A stretch of 64,000 bases of DNA from an uncultured Eubacteriales bacterium. Its GTDB lineage: Bacteria; Bacillota; Clostridia; Oscillospirales; Acutalibacteraceae. A model generated the notes under the pieces. That model did not search any database. It was given only the letters and a program-made list of their open reading frames with translations, and was not told the origin of the DNA. Location of the stretch: the NCBI GenBank assembly GCA_934446475.1, contig CAKSEH010000008.1, positions 1 through 64,000 of the forward strand, in the 5' to 3' direction. The translations under genes and the position numbers were made by a program. Below are positions 26,065 to 35,835 of the stretch, piece after piece (position 1 is the first letter of the stretch; the number at the start of each line of letters is the position of its first letter).

Positions 26065-26184
26065 CGGCAATGCTATCAAGCAAAGCAGAGGAGCGTCAGC
26101 TCCTCAGGGTTTGACGCAGGAGATCATACTCACAGCCAAGCCCTGAAACGGAATCCGCCTTTTAATGCGGGAACATCTGCGTTC
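26065..26184. repeat. Dispersed repeat R2, copy 1
   Basis: Contains the palindrome GAGGAGCgtcaGCTCCTC, the block AAGCCCTGAAA and the end ATCTGCGTT. It is related to 46690-46855 and in part to 50395-50462 and 55415-55496. It lies in the murI leader. It has no coding capacity. Confidence 0.6.
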
Positions 26185-26190
26185 GGTTAG

Positions 26191-26246
26191 ACAATACACT
26201 CAAGTTACAACGCTTCCCATAGCGGAAATTTGCCCGATTGTATTGT
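26191..26246. repeat. Small inverted-repeat element R1, copy 1
   Basis: A 56-base element with 8-base terminal inverted repeats ACAATACA and TGTATTGT and the internal block CTTCCCATAGCGGAAATTTG. A relative lies at 40812-40855. It starts just downstream of the murI promoter. Confidence 0.55.
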
Positions 26247-26250
26247 TTAT

Positions 26251-26279
26251 ATGATATCACAGACTTCGTCTTTTATCAA
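26251..26279 (-). promoter_or_regulatory. Predicted promoter of the murI operon
   Basis: On the minus strand, TTGATA (26274-26279), 17 bases, TATCAT (26251-26256). The -35 overlaps the stop codon of the GH13 gene. This implies a leader of about 258 bases that contains both repeat elements R1 and R2. Confidence 0.55.
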
Positions 26280-28138
26280 GAGTAAAGCTCTATATTAAGT
26301 ATGCAGTATTCCCCGTATCCGAGGCTTATTACGCCGTTTTCGGGTTCTCTGCCGAAAAACGAAGAATATTTCGACATTCTATCCGAAAGAGCAAAGGTTT
26401 TTATCTCTTTTGAGACATTGACCGCCGTAACTGCCGCATATTCTCCTCCGCTTCGGAGGAATACGATAAACCCGTCCTCACAGCAAAGCGGTGTGTATCC
26501 CCCCGCCTTAAACGCCTCGGTGTTTCTCCTGAATGTTCCGAGACTTTTATAAAAGCAAAGCAGGTCTTCATCCTCTTTTCCCCACGGGTAAGCCCTTCTG
26601 CAAAACGGGTCGCCGTAACCCGAGAGACCTGCTTCATCACCGTAATAAAGAGACGGCAGTCCCGGAAGCGCATATTGGACGACAGCCGCCGCCTTAAGCA
26701 GCGTTACCGCACGGGAATATTCCTCCTCGCCGAGCCTTTGCTCGGATTGCCACTGCCTGTCTCCGCAATACTGCGAATATCTTGCTATTGCGGTTATCGC
26801 CCTTTGGGTATCGTGAGTTCCGATATGGTTCATCAAAAGCCTTACCGACTGCGGCGGATAGTTTTCCATTATATCAAGGACCGTGTTGTTAAGACCCGAA
26901 CTGTCCCCCTTGCAGACAAAAGCGATAACGGCGTTCGCAAAGGGATAATTCATAACGGAATCAAGCTGTCTGCCCCTTAAAAATCTTCGGCGAACACCGT
27001 AGCTTATTTTATTGGAAGCGTCCTCCCATACCTCGCCTAAAATAAAGGCGTCCTTCTTTTCCGCCTTAACGGCAGTTCTTATTTTATCAAGAAATCTGTC
27101 GGGAAGCTCATCGGCAACATCAAGCCTCCACCCTCCGATACCGAGTTTCAGCCAGTGCCTCAGCACGCCGTTTTCACCCGTTATGAAGTCTGAAAACGAG
27201 GGGTCGTCCTCATTGGTTTCGGGCAGAGACGGAACTCCCCACCACGCCTTATATCCGCATTCGTAATTTACGAACGTATACCAGCTTGAATACTTGCCGT
27301 TTCGGTCGTTATAAGCGCCGCCGTCGCCGTAACGCCGATATTTGTTAAAGTAAACGCTGTCGTCTCCCGTATGGGAAAAGACACCGTCCAAAATAACCGT
27401 TATTCCCCGTTTTTCGGCTGCTGCACAAAGTGATTTAAGGTCATCTTCATCCCCGAGCATAGGATCGATCTTCATATAATCTGCCGTGTTATAGCGATGG
27501 TTGGAATGAGCCTCGAAAACGGGATTTAAATAAATTATGCTCACGCCGAGACTTTCTATATAATCAAGTTTTTCCTCAATTCCCTTAAGATCACCGCAGT
27601 AATAATCGTTACCGAGACTGCATAGCCCGTTATTTTGCCTGTACTCGGGCTGGGAAAAAATATCCGTTTTTATGAACCTGTCCTCCGGCACGCCCTTTTT
27701 AGGAGCGCCCGAAGCAAAAAAACGGTCGGGGAAGATCTGATAGATTATTCCGCCGTCAAGCTTATCCGGGGTCTCGTAATCGCTCTCGTAAACGGTCTTT
27801 TGCCACTTTGCCCCGTCCCTTGAAACAATACCGAGCGAAGTTTCTGTTTTGGTAACTAAGAATTCGCCGTAATCGCTTTCATACCTGAAATAATACCAGT
27901 AAAGTCCCTCGCCGAGCGGCACGGCACAGTCATAAAACCTGTAGTTTTCAAGCCATTCCTTAGGCTCTAACTTTACCTCCCAGGGCTGCTCTCCGTCACG
28001 CTGCAAAATTATGTAAGCATTATGGCAATGAGCGTCATTATGCAGCAACAGCCTCAGCCTCAGGGTCTCCCCCGAAACCAAGGCTCCTATACTTTTTGAA
28101 TATAGCGGATCTCTCGAATCAAACGGATAATACTGCAT
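26276..28138 (-). CDS. GH13 alpha-glucan hydrolase (alpha-amylase/neopullulanase type)
   Basis: A 620-residue intracellular enzyme; no signal peptide. An N-terminal beta-sandwich (about 1-105) precedes a (beta/alpha)8 barrel starting at GIIYQIFPDRFF. GH13 conserved regions: DGVFSH (251-256), GWRLDVADE with nucleophile Asp340, ILGEVWED with acid/base Glu369, and NHIGTHDTQ with Asp443. The C-terminal 80 residues form a beta domain. It probably cleaves maltodextrins or branched stubs left by the phosphorylase encoded 3 bases upstream. The precise specificity (amylase, neopullulanase, cyclomaltodextrinase) is not decided. Confidence 0.92.
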   Translation of the reverse strand: MQYYPFDSRDPLYSKSIGALVSGETLRLRLLLHNDAHCHNAYIILQRDGEQPWEVKLEPKEWLENYRFYDCAVPLGEGLYWYYFRYESDYGEFLVTKTETSLGIVSRDGAKWQKTVYESDYETPDKLDGGIIYQIFPDRFFASGAPKKGVPEDRFIKTDIFSQPEYRQNNGLCSLGNDYYCGDLKGIEEKLDYIESLGVSIIYLNPVFEAHSNHRYNTADYMKIDPMLGDEDDLKSLCAAAEKRGITVILDGVFSHTGDDSVYFNKYRRYGDGGAYNDRNGKYSSWYTFVNYECGYKAWWGVPSLPETNEDDPSFSDFITGENGVLRHWLKLGIGGWRLDVADELPDRFLDKIRTAVKAEKKDAFILGEVWEDASNKISYGVRRRFLRGRQLDSVMNYPFANAVIAFVCKGDSSGLNNTVLDIMENYPPQSVRLLMNHIGTHDTQRAITAIARYSQYCGDRQWQSEQRLGEEEYSRAVTLLKAAAVVQYALPGLPSLYYGDEAGLSGYGDPFCRRAYPWGKEDEDLLCFYKSLGTFRRNTEAFKAGGYTPLCCEDGFIVFLRSGGEYAAVTAVNVSKEIKTFALSDRMSKYSSFFGREPENGVISLGYGEYCILNIELYS

Positions 28139-28141
28139 ATC

Positions 28142-30544
28142 TCACTCTACCGGTTTTATACCCCAGATGTTGTTCGCATATTCGGCAATGGAACGGTCCG
28201 CCGAGAATATGCCGGAATTTGCAATATTGTTGAGCGACATCTTATTCCAGCGCTGTTTATCACCGTAAAGCTCGCTCGCTTTTTTCTGGGCTACGCAGTA
28301 ATCGGCATAGTCCGCAAGCGCCATATAATGGTCAACATTCTTAAGGGTGTTGTATATATTATCAAATTTCTTACCGTCTATGCCTCTTCCTATAAAATCA
28401 AGCGCCTGCCTTAAATCGGCATTGTTATTATAGTAAGAAACAGGACTGTAACCGTTCTTTTGAAGGCTTAAGACCTCCGGTGTTCTCATACCGAAGATTA
28501 TTATGTTATCGTCTCCCACAGCCTCGTGTATCTCAACATTAGCGCCGTCCTCCGTACCGAGGGTTATAGCGCCGTTAAGCATAAACTTCATATTGCTCGT
28601 TCCGCTCGCTTCGGTCGACGCAAGCGATATCTGCTCGCTTATTTCGGCAGCCGGTATCATAAGCTCGGCAAGAGTAACACGGTAATCCTCAAGGAATATG
28701 ACCTTTAACTTATCGTTTACGGCACGGTCGTTATTTATAACGCACGAGAGCTTATATATCATCTGAATTATCTCTTTTGCAAACAGATAGCCGGATGCCG
28801 CCTTTGCGCCGAAAATATAGGTTTTGGGGGTAAACGGAGCATTCGGATTGTTTTTAAGGTAAAGATATTCGGTTATTATATGCAAAGCGTTAAGGTGCTG
28901 ACGCTTATATTCGTGCAGTCTCTTAACCTGCATATCCACTATTGAATCGGGGTCCATTGCGATTCCGCAGTTTTCCTTGATATATTCCGCAAGTCTTACC
29001 TTATTTGAACGTTTGATTGCCGCAAGTCTTTCAAGAACTGCGGAATCATCCTCAAACGCCGAAAGTTTTGAAAGCTGGGATAAATCCTTAACAAAGCCGT
29101 TGCCTATAAGTTCGGTTATAAGGGCGGAAAGCTCGGGATTTGCCTGACACAGCCAGCGGCGGTGAGCAATACCGTTTGTAACATTAGTGAACTTATCGGG
29201 GGTCATTTTATAATAATCGTTGAAAAGTTCATCTGTTATTATCTTGCTGTGAAGCTTTGAAACGCCGTTTACGGTATGGCAGGTCGCAACGCAGAGGTTT
29301 GCCATTCTTACAACACCGTTTTGTATAATAGCTGTACGCTCGGCAAGCGCCTTATCGCCCGTAAGGGTTATAACATCCTGACGGTATCTCCTGTCTATCT
29401 CGCAGACTATCTGATATATTCTCGGGAGTCTCTCCTTGAAAAGACCTATCTGCCAGCACTCAAGAGCTTCCGACATTATCGTATGGTTTGTATAAGCGAC
29501 TGTTCTTTTTACTATATCCCAAGCCTTTTCCCAGGAATATCCGCACTCATCAAGCAAAAGCCTCATAAGCTCGGGTATAGCAAGAGTGGGGTGGGTATCG
29601 TTTATATGAATTGCAACCTTTTCGGGAAGGTTGTCAAGCGTGTTGTACCTTCTCATATGGCGGGCAAGGATATCCTGAACCGAAGCCGAAACGAGGAAAT
29701 ACTGCTGCCTGAGCCTTAACGATTTTCCCTCAACGTGGTTGTCTTCGGGATAAAGGATCTTTGAAATAGCCTCTGTGTTTGCCCTCTGTTCAAGCGCTCT
29801 TACATAGTCCCCCTGATTAAACGCCGTCATATCAAAGTCCTGACATTCTGCGCTCCAGAGTCTTAACACATTGACGGTTTTGCCGCCCTTTCCTGCTACC
29901 ATTAAATCATAGGGCACTGCGTGAACTGTCTGATAGTCCTTATGCTCTACGTGGTGATAGTTATTGTCCCACCACTCGTCTATATGCCCGTCGAACCTGA
30001 CATCTACCGCCGAGGACTGGCGCTGTTCAAGCCATACACTGCCTCCCGGAAGCCAAAAATCCGGCATTTCGGTCTGCCAACCGTCAACAAGCTTCTGGCG
30101 GAATATACCGAGCTCGTATTTAATGCAGTATCCCATAGCGCTGTAATTGCCGCTCGAAAGAGCGTCAAGGAAGCAGGCTGCAAGTCTGCCGAGACCGCCG
30201 TTGCCGAGACCTGCGTCCGGCTCGAATTCATAAAGATTGTCAAGTTTTACCTTAAATTTTGCAAGAGCCTTTGCCATTTTATCGGTAAGGTCAAGATTAT
30301 AAAGATTATTTTTGAGGGAACGACCCATCAAAAATTCCATACTGAGATAGTATACCGTCTTTGCGCCCTGCTCCGACGCCGCTTTCCGAAACGCCTCCTT
30401 GCGTTCTCCCATTATTTCAAGGAGCACAAGCACGCACGCTTTATAAAAAATTTCGTCCGATGCCTGCTCGGGCGTTACACCGAAATTGTGAGAAAGTTTT
30501 CTCTCTATCATAGAGGTGAGCTGAGCAATAGTATAATTGGTCAT
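28142..30544 (-). CDS. glgP: Glycogen/maltodextrin phosphorylase
   Basis: An 800-residue PLP enzyme releasing glucose 1-phosphate from alpha-1,4-glucans. Family features: YLSMEFLMGRSLKNNLYNL near residue 70, GNGGLGRLAACF (about 115), HINDTHPTLAIPE, QVKRLHEYKRQHLNALH, and the PLP-lysine region EASGTSNMKFMLNG (about 645-658). AAAGGGG precedes the ATG. It is first in a two-gene operon with the GH13 enzyme for glycogen or dextrin breakdown, with a clear promoter at 30592-30620. Confidence 0.96.
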   Translation of the reverse strand: MTNYTIAQLTSMIERKLSHNFGVTPEQASDEIFYKACVLVLLEIMGERKEAFRKAASEQGAKTVYYLSMEFLMGRSLKNNLYNLDLTDKMAKALAKFKVKLDNLYEFEPDAGLGNGGLGRLAACFLDALSSGNYSAMGYCIKYELGIFRQKLVDGWQTEMPDFWLPGGSVWLEQRQSSAVDVRFDGHIDEWWDNNYHHVEHKDYQTVHAVPYDLMVAGKGGKTVNVLRLWSAECQDFDMTAFNQGDYVRALEQRANTEAISKILYPEDNHVEGKSLRLRQQYFLVSASVQDILARHMRRYNTLDNLPEKVAIHINDTHPTLAIPELMRLLLDECGYSWEKAWDIVKRTVAYTNHTIMSEALECWQIGLFKERLPRIYQIVCEIDRRYRQDVITLTGDKALAERTAIIQNGVVRMANLCVATCHTVNGVSKLHSKIITDELFNDYYKMTPDKFTNVTNGIAHRRWLCQANPELSALITELIGNGFVKDLSQLSKLSAFEDDSAVLERLAAIKRSNKVRLAEYIKENCGIAMDPDSIVDMQVKRLHEYKRQHLNALHIITEYLYLKNNPNAPFTPKTYIFGAKAASGYLFAKEIIQMIYKLSCVINNDRAVNDKLKVIFLEDYRVTLAELMIPAAEISEQISLASTEASGTSNMKFMLNGAITLGTEDGANVEIHEAVGDDNIIIFGMRTPEVLSLQKNGYSPVSYYNNNADLRQALDFIGRGIDGKKFDNIYNTLKNVDHYMALADYADYCVAQKKASELYGDKQRWNKMSLNNIANSGIFSADRSIAEYANNIWGIKPVE

Positions 30545-30591
30545 AAATAAGCCCCTTTTACTTGATGTTTAAATTTATTCTTTACCTTTCT

Positions 30592-30620
30592 ATAATACAT
30601 TATTCCTTCATTTTTTTCAA
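30592..30620 (-). promoter_or_regulatory. Promoter of glgP-GH13
   Basis: On the minus strand, TTGAAA (30615-30620), 17 bases, TATTAT (30592-30597), about 45 bases upstream of glgP. Confidence 0.7.
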
Positions 30621-30755
30621 GTGTTATCTGTTTAATTTAAGGCGGGATTTTTTGTATACTTTAAACAAACTTTGTCTGAAATTATCTATTTTTACAAAAT
30701 CAGTTGGCTAAAAGGCACAATTAGCACAAGTTTTTAAAGCATAACAGATTTAAAA

Positions 30756-31958
30756 TCATTTGATTTTTCTTGCTTCAAGATAGAAGCGTTTATCATCGGA
30801 ATGTCCCATTGAAAATGTTTTTCTCGGAAGAGAACCGTCCTTCAAAACTGCGGGAAAAAGCTCTTCCTTCTTCATTCCGCCGAATATAAAACCTACCGCT
30901 CCCTTTATTTCCGAAAGCTTTTTAAGCGACTCTTCGCCGTGGATATAATCTATTTTCATTTCCGGTTTATCCGAGCAGTAACTGTCAAGAAAAGCCTGAA
31001 GTGTTCCTACGCTCAGCTTATATTTCGGCCTTACCGACACCGTGCGCTCGCAGCCTTCATAAAAGCACTTAAACTCCTGTGCGTCATCTCCGCTGTACTC
31101 TCCGCCGCAAAAATTTACGAATGCATCCGTAAGGGCCTTCGGGTCTGTACCGAAAACAACACGGTATATCGGCTCAAAGCAAAGCGCATCGGAATGCACG
31201 TTAACAAATTCGCAAAGCGCATATCGGCAAAGCTCGGAGCGGTTTTTTAAGTAGCATTCTTTTGCGGTTGCAAGGGAATGATTGCCGTCTCCCACGCAAA
31301 ATGCAAGTCCGCCGTTATTTTCGGCAAGCTTTGAAAGTTTTTGCCTTATTTCTTTCACGGTTTCACTGTCTATAAGATATCCCGTTATACGGCCCGCTTT
31401 GAGCATAAGCTCAAAATCGTAAATCTTTTCAAAGTTCTGCTTTTTAAGGGCAAGAGGTTCGATTATTTCCCTTTTGATATCGTCTATCAAAAGCATTATA
31501 TGCGGAAGCTCAAGCGGAGCATCTCTCCTTATTTCTACCCTCGGCGGTATCCTTGAAATTACGGTTTGTTCGGTTGCTCTTACGGGAGCATTTGTTTTTT
31601 GCTCATAGCTGTACTGTTCAAGGTCTATGCATCCGAGCACTCCGCACCGCAGTTTACCGTCGCACTGAACACGCTCGATATAAACCATAGCGTTCCTGTA
31701 TTCTTTGAAAATACCCTCTTCAAGGTATTTGTTCATATTCTCGTTTATTGTTTTTATACTGCCGCTGTTATCCTCTTTTAAATAACACTCCGGCAAAATG
31801 ATATTGAGTGCGCTCGGCTCGCCCTCGGTTATTTCTTTCACCTTTTCCCAGTATTCGGGTTCCGATGTGTACTGATCGCAGGCTATTACCGACCATTTAT
31901 TAAGATTTCCCTGCGGAACTAAGATATCCGCCGGGAAAAAGCAGTTTTTATTTTCCAT
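30756..31958 (-). CDS. DUF1015 family protein
   Basis: A 400-residue cytosolic protein with the DUF1015 signature: PADILVP and WSVIACDQYTSEPEYW near the N-terminus, VGDGNHSLATAKE in the middle and YIHGEE toward the end. The family has no established activity; the GDGNHSLATA loop resembles an active-site or binding loop. It is the last gene on the long nus operon strand, 13 bases after a lipoprotein gene. The 210 bases downstream hold the glgP promoter and nothing else clear. Confidence 0.88.
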   Translation of the reverse strand: MENKNCFFPADILVPQGNLNKWSVIACDQYTSEPEYWEKVKEITEGEPSALNIILPECYLKEDNSGSIKTINENMNKYLEEGIFKEYRNAMVYIERVQCDGKLRCGVLGCIDLEQYSYEQKTNAPVRATEQTVISRIPPRVEIRRDAPLELPHIMLLIDDIKREIIEPLALKKQNFEKIYDFELMLKAGRITGYLIDSETVKEIRQKLSKLAENNGGLAFCVGDGNHSLATAKECYLKNRSELCRYALCEFVNVHSDALCFEPIYRVVFGTDPKALTDAFVNFCGGEYSGDDAQEFKCFYEGCERTVSVRPKYKLSVGTLQAFLDSYCSDKPEMKIDYIHGEESLKKLSEIKGAVGFIFGGMKKEELFPAVLKDGSLPRKTFSMGHSDDKRFYLEARKIK

Positions 31959-31971
31959 ATTTTATTATCCT

Positions 31972-32706
31972 TTACTCAAATCTTGAGATTTCTATTGAGT
32001 CTATGCAGTCATCCGAGGAATCGAGATATACCCTTATTTTACTTCTTTTATCGCTCTTTGTAAGAAAGTAATCAAAATAATACTTATCCGAAGACACCGC
32101 ATAAAAATGCGACGGCGTTCCCAGACACTCTATTACATCGGTTATCGCAGAGGTATTGCTTACGCCGCTCACCCTGAATTCACCGTAAACGCTTGACGGA
32201 TTGTTGATTTTGTTTTCGGGTATTATAATTTTAACTATATTGCATTTAAAAAGTGCTTTTGAAGAATTATCCGAATTATAAAAAACCGCCGTAAGCTGCG
32301 TTCCCTCTTCGTTTTTAAACTGTGCTTTCTGATATTTGCCCGCCATAACGTTTGATTCGTCGGTCACTCCTTCTTCGGGCATAAAGCTCCATCCTTTTTC
32401 AGCCATTTTTTCGGCAGTGGTGGGAAGCGAAAGCACGGAATTACCGTAATTCATTTTATAATCGAAATTCTTGCCGAGGTAAACATCCGCATAGTTTTCA
32501 ACATCGTAAATACTTATATCAAGATAAGTAGGCATAACTTCGTCCTCCGATTTGATTTCGGGGATTTCAATGTTTGAGTGGTCTCTCTTTGCAGAAAGGG
32601 TAGTGTTTTCGTTCTCCCTTGCCTTATCAACCGAAGAACAGCCCGCAAATGACAGCGCAATGACCGCTGCCGCCGCAAGTGACAGTAATTTAAATGATTT
32701 TTTCAT
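31972..32706 (-). CDS. Putative lipoprotein of unknown function
   Basis: A 244-residue protein starting MKKSFKLL at 32706, with GGAG 8 bases before. The lipoprotein signal ends in SFAGC, so Cys is at about residue 23. The rest is predicted mostly beta, without a family I recognise. It lies 11 bases downstream of ribF and 13 upstream of the DUF1015 gene, so is probably co-transcribed with the nus operon. Confidence 0.75.
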   Translation of the reverse strand: MKKSFKLLSLAAAAVIALSFAGCSSVDKARENENTTLSAKRDHSNIEIPEIKSEDEVMPTYLDISIYDVENYADVYLGKNFDYKMNYGNSVLSLPTTAEKMAEKGWSFMPEEGVTDESNVMAGKYQKAQFKNEEGTQLTAVFYNSDNSSKALFKCNIVKIIIPENKINNPSSVYGEFRVSGVSNTSAITDVIECLGTPSHFYAVSSDKYYFDYFLTKSDKRSKIRVYLDSSDDCIDSIEISRFE

Positions 32707-32717
32707 AAGTACCACTC

Positions 32718-33569
32718 CTATAATATAGACTTACAAACGCTTTGCACATCGGCGTCTATAGCGTTTTTAAGCATTTCAAGAGAATCAAACTTTTGCTCCG
32801 GTCTTATAAATCGGCAAAGTCTTAAATCAGCCGACTTACCGTAAGCATTGCCGCTGTAAGAAATAATATGTGTTTCGCAGGAAACATAATCCGTCTTATA
32901 GGTCGGGCGGATTCCGAGGTTTGTAACGCCCCTGTATAGGATACCGTCGATCGCAATCTCAGATTCGTAAACCCCGAAAGGAGGCCTTATAAGCAAATCG
33001 GGATAAAGCTGGTTTACCGTGGGGAATCCTATGGTTCTTCCTCTTCTGTCGCCCCTGAAAACCTCTGCCTTAAACCCGAATTTTTCAAAAAGACAGGCGT
33101 TTGCAAACTCTATGTCGCCGCTTTTTACCGCCTGTCTTATTCTTGTGGAGGATACCGCCTCTCCGTCTTTGAAAACGCAGTCCGCCACCTTTAATATTAT
33201 GCCGTTATCGCCGCAAAATTCTCCGAGCATTTTTACATCGCCCCTCGCATCTTTTCCGAAGCGGTAATTATATCCGCAGCATATAAGCGAGGGCGCATAT
33301 TTTTCCTTTATCTTAACAAGAAAATCCTCTGCCTTAATATTTTTCACCTCGGCAAAGTCAAGAAAAACAGCATTTTTTACGCCGCAGCCGTAAAGAGCGT
33401 TCACTCTGTCGTCGGGCGTCATAAGAAGCTCCGCCGTGCCCTCAATGCAGGCTCTCGGAGGGATTTTAAAGGAGACAGCCGTTATGTCATAGCCTTTTGC
33501 ATTGTCTATAACCGCTCTGTGGCCCGAATGAACGCCGTCAAAAGTGCCGAGTATAACCGCATTTTTCAT
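32718..33569 (-). CDS. ribF: Bifunctional riboflavin kinase/FAD synthetase
   Basis: A 283-residue enzyme converting riboflavin to FMN and FAD. The N-terminal adenylyltransferase half has GTFDGVHSGH (residues 8-17) and VSSTRIRQ; the C-terminal kinase half has GRTIGFPTVN and GVTNLGIRPT. The start at 33569 has GAGGAGGT upstream and matches the family; a longer upstream extension is unlikely. It follows truB by 23 bases, the usual Firmicutes order. Confidence 0.95.
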   Translation of the reverse strand: MKNAVILGTFDGVHSGHRAVIDNAKGYDITAVSFKIPPRACIEGTAELLMTPDDRVNALYGCGVKNAVFLDFAEVKNIKAEDFLVKIKEKYAPSLICCGYNYRFGKDARGDVKMLGEFCGDNGIILKVADCVFKDGEAVSSTRIRQAVKSGDIEFANACLFEKFGFKAEVFRGDRRGRTIGFPTVNQLYPDLLIRPPFGVYESEIAIDGILYRGVTNLGIRPTYKTDYVSCETHIISYSGNAYGKSADLRLCRFIRPEQKFDSLEMLKNAIDADVQSVCKSIL

Positions 33570-33592
33570 AAGCGGCTGCCACCTCCTCTGTT

Positions 33593-34480
33593 TTATTTTA
33601 ATGTGTTTATAACGCATTTTGTCTTAAGTTCGCCCGAAGAAATGTTTACCTCACCGAGACCTAAGAAAATTTCACCGTATTTGACTCTGTATATTTCACC
33701 GTCTTCATATCCGCCGAGCTTTACCCTGTCAAGGCTCAAAGCTCCGCCGTTTGAAAATCTGACTGCTTGTTTTTCGGTGACACAAACACTTTTGAAATGC
33801 AAAACAGCTTCTTCTTCGCTCCTTAAAACTTCGCCTATATTTTCACAGCTTATATCGGAAAGTCTTGTGCAGTCCGAAAGGGAAAATCCCGAAGCCTTGG
33901 TTCTTGTAAGGGAAGAAAGCGTTGCACCGCAGCCTAAAAAATCACCGATATCACGGGCAAGCGACCTTATATATGTGCCCTTTGAAACGCTGAATTTAAC
34001 TTCGAATTCGTTATCTTGCAGCCTGTCCGAAAGCTCTGCCGAATAAACTGTCACCGTTCTGAGCGGAGCCTCAACCTTTTCTCCGTTTCTTGCCTTGTCA
34101 TAAAGCCGGACTCCGTTTTGCTTTACCGCCGAATATGCCGGCACCCGCTGACTTATCACGCCTGTGAATTTATCCACCGCAGCCTTCATATCCTCGTAAG
34201 ATACCGTTTTATCGGATGTTGCCGTGATATTGCCGGTTATATCGTCCGTATCTGTTTTTATTCCCGTTCTTATAACCGCAGTATATTCTTTATCGCCGTC
34301 AAGCAAAAAGGAAGAAAGCGCCGTCGCCCTTCCGACCAGCACCGGAAGCACTCCCGTTGCCATAGGGTCAAGCGTTCCCGTATGTCCTACCCTGCGTTCT
34401 CCGGTAAGATGCCTTACAGACGCAACCGCTTTAAAAGAGGTTATCCCTGACGGTTTATCAAGTAATATCAGCCCTTGCAT
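33593..34480 (-). CDS. truB: tRNA pseudouridine-55 synthase
   Basis: A 295-residue enzyme forming pseudouridine 55 in the T arm of tRNAs. It has LLDKPSGITSF at the N-terminus, the catalytic Asp in GHTGTLDPMATGVLPV (about residue 39), and YIRSLARDIG. It overlaps the end of nrnA by 23 bases. Confidence 0.96.
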   Translation of the reverse strand: MQGLILLDKPSGITSFKAVASVRHLTGERRVGHTGTLDPMATGVLPVLVGRATALSSFLLDGDKEYTAVIRTGIKTDTDDITGNITATSDKTVSYEDMKAAVDKFTGVISQRVPAYSAVKQNGVRLYDKARNGEKVEAPLRTVTVYSAELSDRLQDNEFEVKFSVSKGTYIRSLARDIGDFLGCGATLSSLTRTKASGFSLSDCTRLSDISCENIGEVLRSEEEAVLHFKSVCVTEKQAVRFSNGGALSLDRVKLGGYEDGEIYRVKYGEIFLGLGEVNISSGELKTKCVINTLK

Positions 34481-35456
34481 CGCCGTTTTCCATAACCTCC
34501 TTTACAGCCGAAAGTACCTTTCTCTCGACCTCTTCGAGGCTTCCCTTTATTGAAGCTCCGGCCGCTCCTTTATGACCGCCGCCGCCGAGTCTGCGGCAGA
34601 TATCCGAAGCGTCATACGGTGGATATGTACGGGCGGAGAGCTTATATTCGTTATCGTCGGTCTGTTTTAATGTAAGACCGATAAGCACTCCCTGCACACT
34701 TCTTGAAATAACCGAAATTCCCTCAAGCTCCGAGCCCGAACATCCTGTTTTTTGCTGCATATCTGCGGTAACGGTAAGCATTATGCATTTATCGTCAAAA
34801 TGGTACTGAGCGGTGTCAAGCACCATTCTTTCAAGTTCAAGAAGCTTTCTCGATTTGGTATCAAACATAAGACGATTTATTTCCGAAGCGTTTATATCGT
34901 ATTCGTAAAGCGCCGCCGCCGTAAGGTGGGTCTTTGCGGTAACATTAGAATACTTGAAACAGCCCGTATCGGTTGCGATGCCGGTGTAAAGCGCCTTTGC
35001 GGTCGTATTGTTTATATTGACCTTCATAAGGCAAAGCATATCGTATATTATCTCGCAGGTTGCGCAGGCATCTGCATCAAGATACAAATTTTTTGCATAA
35101 CGGACATTCGATATATGGTGGTCTATATTGAGGACCACCTTATCTCCGAATTCTTCTTCCAAAGAGCCTAAGAGCTTTCTGTCCGCAACATCGACCGCCA
35201 CGACCGTCGCTTTTTCTTTTTCTATATGGTCGGTCTCGCATACAAAATAATCGTATTTGCTCGGAATAACATCCGGGCATATGACCGCAGCTTCCTTGCC
35301 TGTTTCCTTAAGCCCGTAATAGAGAGCGTAAGCTGCGCCTAAAGTATCGCCGTCAGGCGAGGTATGGGTCAAAATAACGAAATTATCGTGGCTTTTAAGA
35401 AATTTAACGGTTTGCTTTAAAGTAAGCTCGTTGCATCCGCAGATTTCGTTTTTCAT
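34458..35456 (-). CDS. nrnA: DHH-family nanoRNase/pAp phosphatase
   Basis: A 332-residue DHH-DHHA1 phosphoesterase. Motifs: HTSPDGDTLG (about residue 31), VDVAD, NIDHHISN (the DHH motif) and the C-terminal GGGGHKGAAG of DHHA1. It degrades short RNAs and 3'-phosphoadenosine 5'-phosphate. The start MKNEI at 35456 is preferred because GGAGG lies 7 bases upstream. Placed between rbfA and truB, as in many Firmicutes nus operons. Confidence 0.93.
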   Translation of the reverse strand: MKNEICGCNELTLKQTVKFLKSHDNFVILTHTSPDGDTLGAAYALYYGLKETGKEAAVICPDVIPSKYDYFVCETDHIEKEKATVVAVDVADRKLLGSLEEEFGDKVVLNIDHHISNVRYAKNLYLDADACATCEIIYDMLCLMKVNINNTTAKALYTGIATDTGCFKYSNVTAKTHLTAAALYEYDINASEINRLMFDTKSRKLLELERMVLDTAQYHFDDKCIMLTVTADMQQKTGCSGSELEGISVISRSVQGVLIGLTLKQTDDNEYKLSARTYPPYDASDICRRLGGGGHKGAAGASIKGSLEEVERKVLSAVKEVMENGDARADIT

Positions 35457-35478
35457 AAAACAACCTCCTGCCCTCGGC

Positions 35479-35835
35479 TCAATCTTCTTCATTGTTTGAA
35501 AAAGATTCTATTATCCTTGAAATATGGGCGCTGTTTTCTATAGAATTATCTGCAACAAAACGAAGTTCAGGGACCTTTCTGAGCGACAGCCGCCGCCCGA
35601 GCTCCCTGCGAAGGAAGCCCGATGCACTCTTATTGAGTGCTTTAACGGACTGTTCGGTTTCCTTACTTCCCTCTATTGCGCTGACATAAGCGGTTGCATA
35701 TGACATATCTCCCGACACATCAAGCTTAACTATACTTATAAGCTTGCTTACTCTCGGGTCCTTAACTTCTTTTAACAGCTCCGATAAACAAAGTTTTATG
35801 TCCGAGGTGACACGACCGATTTTATATCCTGCCAT
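35479..35835 (-). CDS. rbfA: Ribosome-binding factor A
   Basis: A 118-residue KH-fold factor for 30S maturation. It has IGRVTSDIKLCLSELLKE at the N-terminus, VKDPRV, and the SGFLRRELGRRL segment followed by VPELRFVAD. It begins immediately after the infB stop (no gap). Confidence 0.95.
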   Translation of the reverse strand: MAGYKIGRVTSDIKLCLSELLKEVKDPRVSKLISIVKLDVSGDMSYATAYVSAIEGSKETEQSVKALNKSASGFLRRELGRRLSLRKVPELRFVADNSIENSAHISRIIESFSNNEED

